Positions 21,196 through 31,893 of a DNA stretch of 64,000 nucleotides are shown here, in pieces. The stretch spans positions 1,364,001 to 1,428,000 of the forward strand of contig JANFAH010000014.1 of the NCBI GenBank assembly GCA_024663395.1, in the 5' to 3' direction. Both the position numbers and the translations under genes were made by a program. The stretch's first letter is position 1. Each line of letters begins with the position of its first letter. The notes below the pieces were generated by a model. That model was given only the letters and a program-made list of their open reading frames with translations. It was not told the DNA's origin and searched no databases. The DNA comes from Pisolithus tinctorius. Taxonomy: Eukaryota > Basidiomycota > Agaricomycetes > Boletales > Pisolithaceae.

Positions 21196-21850
21196 GTTTG
21201 TAATACTGACTTCTCTGACGGCTTCCCAGCTAATCAGCTCGACGAGCGAGCCAGTTTCTTGCCTACGAGGCGGACGCTTTCCTTTCCCCTTCCTTGTGGT
21301 TTCGGCAACTGCGAACCATGACTTGTCCTGCTAGTGGTGCAATATGGCTGGCTCCAGCAAGCTCGTTGTTCACCCGTTAATGCAGTGTCGCTCCGTGATG
21401 TGTGAGACAACTGGGTGACCGATCTCTACTCAGGTTGCCCATAAATGACCCGCAGTCATTTGTTCTACTATCCTTCCACAAGGAGCCTTCGGGATCCCTG
21501 AAATTCAGTGGTGTTTAAGCCCACTCCTGGCAAGAGGCGAAGGTGGTGCAAGTCAATCGACCTCCTTACGCGAGATGTGGTCAATATTCACGGTCGAAGG
21601 GTTCTGAACGCAAAAAAATTGACATGTATTGTATGATGCTGTGTAGTTGGCATAGGCGGTGCTAGCAGGCTCACTCACGCGTGCTCACAAACCGGCGAGA
21701 AGGAACATCATTTTCGCCGTGGACTTGGAGTCGTCTGGTATGTGCGATGTATGCAAAATTTCCATTCAGGTACAACCCCAAATCGGGTCAGTAATACACA
21801 CATGCGCTGCGTGACGTTTCTTCCCATTCTTGCACAATCGTTCTCCTTGT
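21196..21850. other. CpG-rich intergenic stretch
   Basis: No gene is recognised. CpG becomes frequent from about 21219, marking the return to single-copy genomic DNA. The right end is the 3' flank of the amidohydrolase gene. Confidence 0.6.
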
Positions 21851-23857
21851 TTAATCACCTCTAGCCATTTTGGCTGTCTCAAACACCGATTTGACCTACG
21901 TAGTGTGAGCACTTCATGAGCACATCCAGTTACCGAGTCAGACTTACATTCGACAGGAACGTATCGTCTGTTAACACGCGCATACCAACTGCGGCTAGCG
22001 CCTTGGATACGTCAAGACATGCCTCATGAGCTTCGATCGTCCCCGCAGCTTCCGTGAATGCGGGTGTATGATTCCCTCCATTTGGTACGGTTGGTATAGC
22101 TGTGATCATACACACGGTATAGTAAACAAGTGTTGTTTGAAGGCAAAGAAAAGTAGACGAACAGAACCCCGGGTGAAGTCCAGGCATTACTAGGACAAGT
22201 GTCAATGCAACATCATAAAAGTTGAACGAACGCTACGTGCGATAGGAGATATTTCCCTACCGAGCATGGCATCAGTCAAGGAAGGAGGGCAGGTCGGCGG
22301 AGGTGAGAATCACTGACAAAATCTGTTGATGCGCTCGAAATACCCCACTCATAATCGACCGTCCCGTAGTGTTTGCAAATGACATCTGCGAGTTCCGCGC
22401 CTAGAATAATGCTCGCATTGAGTCCACTGCACAGTATATGGGATAATGCAACATGCCGAGGACCGGATTTTGGACCAGCTCGTTGCCAACAGATCCTTTG
22501 GAAATTGTCACTTTACATCCGGTAGCCACGGCTGCGGCTCTGGAAACTTGGTGTTATGGGCGACAATCGACTAGCGAGGAGTAATTTGTACATACTGAAA
22601 GCAAGCTTTGACTTGCTCTGCAGTCTCGAGAGCTTCCTTCGTCGTCGGTGCGCGTACATACCAACTTTTGGCCGACGTAGATCAGGATGAACGGTTGCTG
22701 GACTTGCGGGGTACGTACTACATCGTAGAGTTATCAGGGATGACTAGAAACCACGCGCGTTACGAAAAGCCGTTGGCAGATATGAGACGAAGCACTGACC
22801 ATTCGGTGCCCAATCTTTCCCTTGGAAAATGCCATGAATCCGATGTGTTGGCTTCGTCTGCTGGCGGAGAAGGCCGATGCTGGTATAGGCAAGGACGGCA
22901 GCATCCAGCGCGTTTTGACCTTCCCAGGGGCTCAAGCCTGCGTGTGCACTGTCCCAATCAATGGCATGAACGACAGACAGTACAGGGCGGTTTAATGGGA
23001 AATCTTACGTATGGCCAACGAAGTCGACCTGCAGACGGACTACCGCTAAGCAGCTACTCAAGCTGACAGAGTGTGGAGGACCTGGAGCGGGATGACAACT
23101 GACGTACGCAGTCATGGATGATACTTACAACCTCACGAGAGCCGCGGGACACTTGACTTACATGAGACAGACATCCATTTCTTCATATGCCCCCTTCTCC
23201 CATAGCTTGACTTTGCCATATCCTCCCTCCTCCCCTGCATAGCATCGGTGATCCGATCAATGGCCGCGGAACTCACAGGCTCACCAGGCGTCCCCAACAA
23301 AATGACTTTCCCGTCAATGCCCAGTTTCTCCATTGCGGCTTTCGCAGCGCAAGCGATGGCCACCCCTGCAATGCCAATGAGATTGTGTCCACATGCATGC
23401 CCGATCCCAGGGAGAGCGTCCATTTCAGAGTTTACACCGAGGACGGGGCCGCCTTGGCCACGTGAATACGTCGCGACCCAAGCCGTTTCTAGCAAGTAAT
23501 GTCTTTGAACCACGAAGCCTTGCTTCTCCACAAACGCGGTGTACACATCATGAGCGTGTCTGACCTCAGAGCGGTGTCAGATCACTCATGATCAATACAC
23601 GAAATCCATTACCTTTCTTCGAACTTCAGTTCGGGGTGATCTGATGAAAAGGAGGGATGGATAGAAGATTCAAATCAGTAGCTCGTGGCGATTGAAAGCG
23701 ATATACCAAGGATGTCTTGACTGAGTTCCCGGAGCGCTGGACTGAGCTCGTTGATAGTCTTCTCGATGATTTGTAGTATATCTGGTCTATACACGTCACC
23801 TTTCAGCAGAGATAGCCTTGGTTTCTGGTCCCCGGGTTTCCAAACGACATCAACCAT
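21851..23857 (-). CDS. M20-family amidohydrolase/peptidase (PM20D2-like)
   Basis: Metal-dependent hydrolase of the M20 family (aminoacylase/amidohydrolase type), probably acting on N-acyl amino acids or dipeptides; the substrate is not known from sequence. The start chosen is ATG at 23857 (MVDVVWKPGDQKP). Exons that restore the family frame are 23857-23707, 23640-23613 (DHPELKFEE), 23559-23285 and 23234-23162. The zinc-site motif GVNSEMDALPGIGHACGHN and the metal ligand region GTPGEEGGYGK (across an intron) are present. Further exons give HAGLSPWEGQNALDAAVLAY, QVKACFQ and NGGNHTPAFTEAAG. The last exon, 21895-21851, encodes VKSVFETAKMARGD and a stop. Splicing between 23160 and 21895 is only partly resolved. 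Expected length is about 430 residues. It is transcribed in tandem with the upstream SNF5 gene. Confidence 0.88.
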
Positions 23858-24098
23858 GATTGGATTGCAGTAATAGCTCAGGCTCAAGACGGTGAGAAGT
23901 CCAATCAACTCAAGGGGTCGTCAGATGGAAGTGCTCGGACGCAGTGATTGACAGCCGAACAAGCTAGTGTCACATATAAACAGGATAATAAGGCATATAC
24001 AAGGTAGAGGCACAAAAATGACGTTGACACAAGACCAATGCAGAGTAAATAACTAGAGTTGGAACGAAGAGAGAAAGCATTGCAAAACCAACACAAAG

Positions 24099-27000
24099 CT
24101 ATGCGAAAGAGCTAGTGACACGACTGTTGACCCGAGAACGATGTTGTCGATTCCTAAGATGCACTTCATAATTGGAAAGTGTGTCACCGGGACCAGGGTT
24201 GTAGAGCTGCATGCGAAAACGATCGATCAACAAAACGAGGAAGCGGATACAAAGCAGCGCAATCCACCTTTCCAGGACAATCAAGACACTTGATTCTCCA
24301 CTCTGGGAGCGCCTTGGGTGTAGGCTTGCGCAGGATCGCTTCAAATTTGTCATCTGGATACTTGGCTTGCAAATCATGCATCGCAACAGTAAGCCACAGA
24401 GGTAAGGTCTATGCACACGTCTTTTGAATTGAAGCTTGTGCTATGTGGTAGGATACTTACGGTCGACCCATTGGGTTGAGGTGCTGCTGAACCAGACCTG
24501 GGCTCCCCAGGAGACGTTAGCTGGGTATCGGTCGGCGGTCGCGGGGAGTCTGGTGTGCCAGGACGTGATGAAGTTGCTGGTTGTTGCGATGTACCGTTAA
24601 TCTTCAACGACTGTTGCGCAAGAGGGGCCTCGTCACCGCTGGAAGCCGAGGTCACTGGAGAAACTGGTCTGTCGTCCTCTGAGGGGGGTACAGTCGAAGT
24701 TACGGGTGGTGGCGCTTCCGCTTCGGATTTTTGACGACTCGGCGTTTCGTTGCCTTCTGCCACGGCAGCAGAATTTGGCGCACGACCTCGTTTCTTGGTA
24801 TTGGTCTTCGTTTGATCGGTCTCATTACTGAGATTGAGATGATACTCAGGGTCAGGATTGTACTGGACAGGGCGTAACCGTCTATGTCGATGCCAGAACT
24901 TGCCTGTGTAACAGGTAAGAATAACACCGCACGAACAGAATTGCAAGACGTACCGCAGGGACCGCATTGTGATTTATCGCCAAGAGGGCCTTTCCGCCTC
25001 CCTATGGCTATGTTTTCAGGGCAGCCGCAGTTCGAACAGTGCCATACGCCATTGATGACGTTCGCGTGTTGACCATCAGCAAGCTCCTTCTCCTTCGCTT
25101 CCCTTTCAGCCTCTCGTGCCTTCTTAGCTGCGGTTTTGGAGTCTGGCGGAGGAGGGTTTACAACAGGAGGAGGGGGTTCTTTGTCTAGAAGAGAAGATGG
25201 CAACATCGAAGTGGACTCGACTGCAGTGGAAGGCGTCGGTGCACTGACTTGCGCACGCGGTCGGAGGACAGAAGACGGATATGATGGAGGCTTGAAAAGC
25301 CCCTTCGGCTTCTTCTCTTTGCCAGGGGTCACCGTAACCATAGGAGTTGGCTGCTGTTGGGGCAATTGCAAAGGCAAAATAGGTGTTCCATTTTCCGAGG
25401 CCACCATGTTTGCAATTGTCAGTGATGCAGCAGCGGCCGCAGCACGCCTCGACGTGGGTGCATTCACAGCCGCAGCCAGAGCCAAAGTGGCAGCATCCAG
25501 TTCTGGGAAGCCAATCGCTGGCGTTCGGTACGTTCTGTTAGGCTCTCGATCGGGTAATGCAATGCCGCGCCGGCCACGAGTGTTCCGTTTCCGTCTCTTT
25601 GTCAGTTCCTTCTCGCGCTCCCTCTCACTACGTTCGATCTCGCCGTCGCTCATATAGTTGAGTGTGGGTGTATAGGACTGCACTTGATCCATAGATCTCG
25701 TGCCAGAGGTGAGGCTTGGCAAGAAAGCCATGCGAAGATCTTCGTCTTGAACCTGAGACCCGCCACCAGGATGACCCACGAGAAAGAGGGATTTCTGGTA
25801 TACGTGGACCTGCTCTCGTATGGAATGAGAAATAGCGGTTCTGGAACATGGTAAGTACCTTCGTCCATTATTATATCAGATGACTCACTGGAATTCGCCT
25901 CCCAGGCCTAGTTCTTTCGCATAGACTTCCGCAAATTGTTCGGGAGAAGCATCCTCATTCTCAAGGTCCCATTCGAACTGGTCATCCAACTTCACGGAGC
26001 CAACGATGATGTCGAGCTAGCATGGAATGATTTATGTGGTCAGGAGACAGACTAGCTTTCCGAGAGAACCGCACCTTAATCAAAATACGTAAATCTTCAT
26101 GCATCTTCTTCTCATCGAGCTCAAATTCGTCCACCATACGCGACGCGTTGTCGTCCTTGGTAGTGGAAATTTCCGGATTGGAAGCCGCACCAGTAGCGAC
26201 TTTGCGTTTTTTTCGACGGTTAGTCAAGGTAGCACTTCGTGAAAACGCCTCTTTCCTGCAGCGTTTCCGCCAGGATTCCCACCACCGAACCTCTTCTTCG
26301 TCCAAAGTCCCCTTACCAATTATAGGGCTATCACCATTACTATCCAGAGAGCACTCAACCCTATCAACAGTTCCGCAGTTAACTTTATCTTCTAACCCCG
26401 ACTCATCGAGCTCTTCTATCTTGGGATCTTCCGATTGGGTCGTCTCGACGGCAGAAGGTGGCACCTTCCAATCCATGTCGACCATGTGGGCCTTGAAGTC
26501 GCTCAATTGTTCCTGTATCGACTTCACAATTACGCTGTGATAACTAGACAAGAGCGAGTAGTCTTCGACAAGGGTCTGCGCAAACATCTCCGGAGTAATG
26601 ACCGGATCTTGAAACGAACACGGACCCCGTGTTAGTTTCCAACGTGTAATGAAGGAAATAGAGGGCACATACCGTTGAGATTCCACAGAAACGTATCTCG
26701 CATCTTGTGATGTTCCACATCAAACTCGAGTCTGATCGGAACCAGTTGTTCCGGACGATCCGCTAACTCGGGTGGAAGCCGTCTGGGTCTATCGTTTCCA
26801 TCGAATACATCAGCACCGATCAGGAAATGAACACGGGGCGCATAACGTGTGATGGATGGGGGTATAAAAAGACTCACATCCGAATGCCTTCTCTCCTTCC
26901 ACCTTTCCGCCTCAGTGTACTACCATCATTCTTGTGCAGTCTGGGGTATCGTACGTCGAATCTGTCCGGCCGCCTATTGATTCCCATATGCGGAGCAAAG

Positions 27001-29715
27001 TCACGGTCCCACCACGCTGGGCGAGAAGCAGGACCTGCTGTGCGCATCTCATGCAACATGCGGTTCTGTTTCGCGCGGTATATAGCCTCATAAGCGGTGT
27101 CCTGAGCCATGACTTCCTTCAATGTTGAAATCTCGGAAGGCGTGAGTGTAAAGACTGGGTCTTCAAACCTGACAGGTGCTTTCTTCGCTTCCTTAGACTC
27201 ATCTCCTTCCGGCTGGGAAGACCCGTCATCTGACTTCTTCTCATCCTCAGCACCGTCTGCAGAATCATCAGTTTTGGAGGCTTTGTAGGGAATGTAGGTG
27301 ATTTTGGTGACTGCGGGATTCAGAGCGGCGAGGTGGGGAGGGAGTTTGTGTCCTTCAGGTGCGCCTTGCACAGATGGCCCTGCAACAACTGAGTTTGTGC
27401 CAGTGGATACAGCCATTTCGTTAGGTTTCCGAGCCGGAGCAATTGGCGTTTGACCAGGTAGCAGCTTTCGGAGGGGAGACTGTTGGTGAGGGTGCACCGG
27501 GGGTTGGGACGGCTGCCGGGGTATAGCGAGGTTTGTCGGAATGCCTGAACCCATGGTAGGAATGTTGGGAACATTTGTACTCTCCAGATTCTGGCCGATG
27601 AAGGATCCCGATGAGCTCGGCGGACGGCTCTAACGCCGAAAACGGACCCACAACGCCATCACGATCAGAAACAAACAAGGCAAGCACCAAAAAAATGAAC
27701 GCGCTTACCACTTCACGTTGCAGGGGCGCGGATTGTTCACGGACCTGTGCTTGCATCATCTGTTCACGTTCTGGTCGTTGCATGGCCGGAGGTATAACAG
27801 GAGGCCCCATCATTCCTCCAGCAGCACCTCCCATCATCCCCCCTCCCCCAAGTCCACTTGGGCCAACGGCATTCATGTTCATCGGTCCCATATTGGCCAT
27901 TCCGCTCATACCGGCCATGTTGGGCACACCTGACATCGGTTGAGCATTCATGCCCATACCCAGGCCCGTGTTCATGGGACCACCCACGACTCCACTCATT
28001 CCGCTTGTCATTGTGCCACCCATACTATTACCCATGCCACCGCCGATGCCAGAGGACATGTTACCTTGGACGCCAGCATTCATAGCACTCATCCCTGAAC
28101 CACCAGTGACACCTCCCATTCCAGGTGCCACACCGACGCCACTTGCCATGCCCATGTGTGCCGGGCCAGGGGCGCTCAAGCTCATGCGCGGGGATTGGGA
28201 TGGCTTTGGTGACCCCGTGGCAGAACCAGTTCTCGTTGGTGGACGGTTCATTGGCATACCCATCCCACCTGCGACGCCCATCTGTGTCATTTGGGGGTTC
28301 ATGGTCACCCCCGCGTTCATATGTGGCGGTTGGTTCATCTGCGACATCATGGCCGCGGGGGAGTTCAAATGTGCGTTCATAGCGTTCATATTCGGATTCA
28401 AGTTGGTCGCGCTACCGCTCGACATGTGCATCGGGCCCATGGCAGAATTGAAGTTCATGGAGTTCATGCGCGTAAGCTGGGGTAATGCCCCGCTTGCTGT
28501 GCCAGGTCGTGAACCAGGAGGGCCCATCATGGCATGTGGCGCAACAGCATCCAAGTTATGATGTGAATGATGCGAACGGGCAGATGCCGATGATGACGGA
28601 CGCTCGCCGGGCAAAGCAGTAGGATCGTGAGATTGGCTGGGAGCACGTTCGTGAGGTTGTTGACTCGGTTGTCGCTCATACGTCAGGCTTTGGGCTCGCT
28701 CGTGTTGACCTGGAGGTCGCTCGTGTGTCAAGCTAGGACCACGTTCGTGGCCGGATTGACTGGGTGTCGCACTCAGCCCTCGATCGGAAGGGAGACCATG
28801 GCCTAAACTTGCAGCATGTTGGTGTCGTTGGAAGGCCTGGCGTTCATGAGGGGTCATCTGCGCGAAGCGCATGGGGTTGACATTAGGAGGGATATTCATA
28901 CGCGGATTGGGAACGATTCCACCACTGCCCATGCTGGACATTCCCTGTATGTTCATGTTTCCGTTGTTGCCCATATTCTGAACGTTTCCTAGTCCACCCA
29001 TGTTCACGCCCAGACTCATACCACTGCCCATGTTACCGAGGTTGGAATTCAATCCACCCATGCTCATGTTGCCAGCTCCGCCTGCGAGAGAGGCGGGATT
29101 GATCGCGCCCGATTGTTGCTGCTGGAGGAGCTGAGCGGGAGTTAAATTAAGAGAATGGGCGTGCGATTGCGGCTGTTGTTGCGAGGACGGACCGGACATG
29201 AACTGCGATGGCGAGGCAGACATGAGCTGCGTCGGGGATATGGACTGGCCGGCGTTTTGCATGGAAGCAGTGTTATTCGAATTCTGAGAAGCGTGCATCT
29301 GGGAACCCATATTGGACATTTGGGAGTGCGGTAGACCCATAGACTGTTGACCATGCTGCTGGGGCTGGTTGGAATAGGATGGATAGGGATATTTGTTCAT
29401 CATGCCGTTCATGGAATTTGAATTCTGCTGGGCGTGAAGCATGGCCAAGTAGGCGGGGTTGACCATGTTGGAGGCTGTGTTGGCAAGGTTCATGGGCATG
29501 TTGGAAGGGCCCATGTTCAGGTTCATGCCCATACTAGCTGAAGGGTTGATGTTCATGTCGAGAGAGGAGGATGGGTTCATGGCCATGTTGTGAGATGCCA
29601 TGTGCATGCCCATGCCGGCACCCGAGTAGGACATAGTTTGTTGGGATAGTGGGGAGAGCGGGTATTGGCTGGAAGGTTGCTGTGGGGTGCCAGGATGTGT
29701 TTGATAGGTATTCAT
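24099..29715 (-). CDS. SNF5: SWI/SNF chromatin-remodelling subunit SNF5 (SMARCB1)
   Basis: Core subunit of the nuclear SWI/SNF remodelling complex. The first exon (from ATG 29715) encodes about 670 Met/Asn/Gln/Gly/Ser-rich, low-complexity residues (MGMNLNMGPSNMP type), common in fungal SNF5. An intron between about 27703 and 27596 joins REV to NLESTNVPNIPTM. Next come PSEISTLKEVMAQDTAYEAI and the conserved PAWWDRDFAPHMGINRRPDR. The SNF5 homology region has two repeats: EQLVPIRLEFDVEHHKMRDT..DPVITPEMFAQTLVEDY and LDIIVGSVKLDDQFEWDLEN..SPEQFAEVYAKELGL. A GATA-like zinc finger follows (WHCSNCGCPEN, then CGPCGKFWHRH). The C-terminus EWRIKCLDCPGK..YNPGPGDTLSNYEVHLRN matches fungal SNF5. The protein is roughly 1,500 residues, longer than the yeast protein mainly through the N-terminus. 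Small-intron borders in the C-terminal half were read by eye. Confidence 0.93.
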
Positions 29716-30653
29716 GGAGGTGTCTAGTAGAGGTTCTGTCGGAGGGGAGGGGGAGAGAGGATGTGAGCACGGACACGCACCGATGGGGGGTCGTTATTAG
29801 CGCCCACCCGGGGGGTGGGAGTTGCTGGGAGGGCGCAGGGGGGCTGCATGGACGGGGTCAGCGGGGAACGGGGCGGGGGGAGGAGGAGGGGGAGGGAGGC
29901 TATGGGTGCTTACGTTTCTGGAGCGAATCGAGCGATTCGGGGCAAGGATCAGCGATAAGAAACGGACGAGAGCCTAAAAGCAAAAAGGATAACATTGAGA
30001 TTTTGGATTCCCGGCGGGACCATTTGATGGGCGTACTTACAATCAGACGTCTTAGTGGCACTGGACTGTCTGCCAAACCAACCTTACCGCCCAAGCAAGG
30101 AACGACTGGCTGCGGCCACACACACCCTACACTCGAGGCTGTTCCCAGGCGACGAAACTCGGCAAAAGAATCTTTGTTTTTACGTAGAAAAAAAAGGGAA
30201 AAAAATCGAGACGGAACAAGGAAGACGTTCCAGTAGAAGAGACCTGGGACTTGAAGTGGGCTTGTCGTTACCGACAACGGCGACGGCGACGGGACAGTAA
30301 GTATCGCTGCTGGCTTAACCTCGTCGCCGAAAAAACACAGTCTCACACTCAACCAACCCCGTGACTGTCACGCGTCACACACTCATACTACGCTCATCAC
30401 CGCCGGGGACGACGTCGACGCAAGCTGACAACGGAGCGCATCTCAATCGCAGCTCTGGCTGTCACCCGGTGGACGCGGGGGAGGCTGGATGGATGGAGAG
30501 GGGATCAGGATAATCCCGTGTGCCGAAAAAAGATGTCATCGAGGGACCTGACATATAACGGACTTAACGGAATCATTTATTATCATCTCCTGCCAATAAT
30601 CCCCAAATTATCCTCCACAGAATCGTTCTCAGTCCTCGATCGATGCGTGGATA
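29716..30653. other. SNF5 upstream region
   Basis: No gene is recognised. It is the 5' flank of SNF5 and includes G-rich runs (29805-29905) and CT-rich minus-strand tracts that suit a fungal promoter or 5' UTR. Short open frames here lack family motifs. Confidence 0.5.
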
Positions 30654-31104
30654 TCAACCGGGTCCATCCGATGTTTCAGACGTCTCCGCTTGTGTTAATC
30701 TAGATGCGTTGCCGCTAGTGGGGGTCCTCGACAGAACCTGTATTTCTTCGATCGACGCAATTTCACTCTGCACACTAGCTGGACCCATCTTTCACCATCG
30801 CGATGTCCTTGGGATGAACAACAAGCCCCCCATGCTCTCTCAGTCTCTCCTCGATGTAGGCCGGTTCTCTTGGTAGCGTCGAGGTCGTGCAAGTCGCGGG
30901 CATCAAAAATGCAGGTCTCGTGTTGCGCCCAGGTTTCGTTGCGATGCCTGCCGTGGTGGCATGCTGAGGTTACCCTGTTTCGGCCACAGGACCGAACTTC
31001 TTCCAAGATAAAACCACCGAAGAAGAGACTCTTTTGCCTTGGATGCCTACACGAGGTTTGTTCCCATCTGCTGGCGGACATCCCGTCCCTGATGGAGTTT
31101 CCAT
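30654..31104 (-). CDS. Candidate small intron-containing gene, function unknown
   Basis: Three coding-like blocks on the minus strand join in phase through two putative introns of 54 and 55 nt, the usual size here. Block 1 starts METPSGTGCPPADGNKPRVG at 31104 and ends GKRVSSS. Block 2 starts after a CAG near 30957 (HATTAGIATKPGRNTRPAF, LMPATCTTSTLPREPAYIEE, RLREHGG). Block 3 after another CAG reads SEIASIEEIQVLSRTPTSGN and runs to TGA at 30654. The second donor (GTTGTT) is weak. The composition (Thr/Ser/Pro/Arg) suggests a disordered tail, so further exons may lie upstream toward a minus-strand TATA box at 31716-31729. No family was recognised; it may be a C-terminal part only. Confidence 0.4.
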
Positions 31105-31893
31105 AGCCGCTGTCGCATGTGAGCGTCAATGCATGATATGAAGGTCACGCTTCCTTCATTGGTTAAAACACGGCGCAATGACAACCCAACAAACGTCATG
31201 CTGGACGAGCCTCTCAGATCTGGAAAAATCATGCACATACCGTTCCCAGAGCGGAATCAGTAATCGGAACAAGGGCTCCCTTGACGATAGGGCCGATCTA
31301 CGTTTATCCCTGTGGGACAGCCTTACACAAGTGACCCGTTCCTCATGACGTGGAAACTGCTTTCTGCTTGGTTGTCTGGAAAACAATACCTCATTTTTAT
31401 GAGAAGAGCCCGTTTCCTTGCTTTCGAACGATGATTTCATGCTAGTCAAATGACGGGAAGGGATCCGACGAAGGACTCGATTTCAATAATAACGGCAAGT
31501 ATTTATATTCATGCGCCGTCCTTGAGCTGGTATACATCAAACCCCACCGAGGTGTTAATGAGACGTAACTTACCTCCTGAGAGATTCATCTCTACGCGTT
31601 GGCTGGGCTCTGCTGCTATGCTACGAGTTGTGGTGCTACCTTGGCTGAGAGCAGGCTGGGCCCAGTCGGTGACAAACTTGGAAGCTTCGCGGGTGCTTCA
31701 TGACAGAGGGCTTCCCCTTTTATACTTGGTTGTATCATAGCTCTGCCACCGTACTACTGTACATCTTCAGTCGTCATACTGTATCAAACTATTGTCAAGA
31801 ATCTCAGTTTTTACCATTTGCAACTTGCCGAGCACCGCGTAGTGTCCTTTGTGGCGACAGGACCCAACCCGCTGCCACGACCAACACAAACTC
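31105..31893. other. Region upstream of VPS15
   Basis: A TATA box on the minus strand (AAGTATAAAAGGGG, plus positions about 31716-31729) points left, toward the candidate gene, and is followed by ATGAATCTCTCAGGAG and a GTAAGT donor near 31574. I could not extend this into a convincing protein. The right part is the 5' flank of VPS15. Confidence 0.4.

Noticed and set aside
25136..25657. 173-codon plus-strand frame in the SNF5 C-terminal half
   Set aside because: Antisense to confirmed SNF5 coding sequence with the zinc-finger and Pro-rich regions.
27950..28561. 203-codon plus-strand frame opposite the SNF5 N-terminus
   Set aside because: It is the antisense of a Met/Asn/Pro-rich coding exon; low-complexity codons leave the opposite strand open. 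No family motif.
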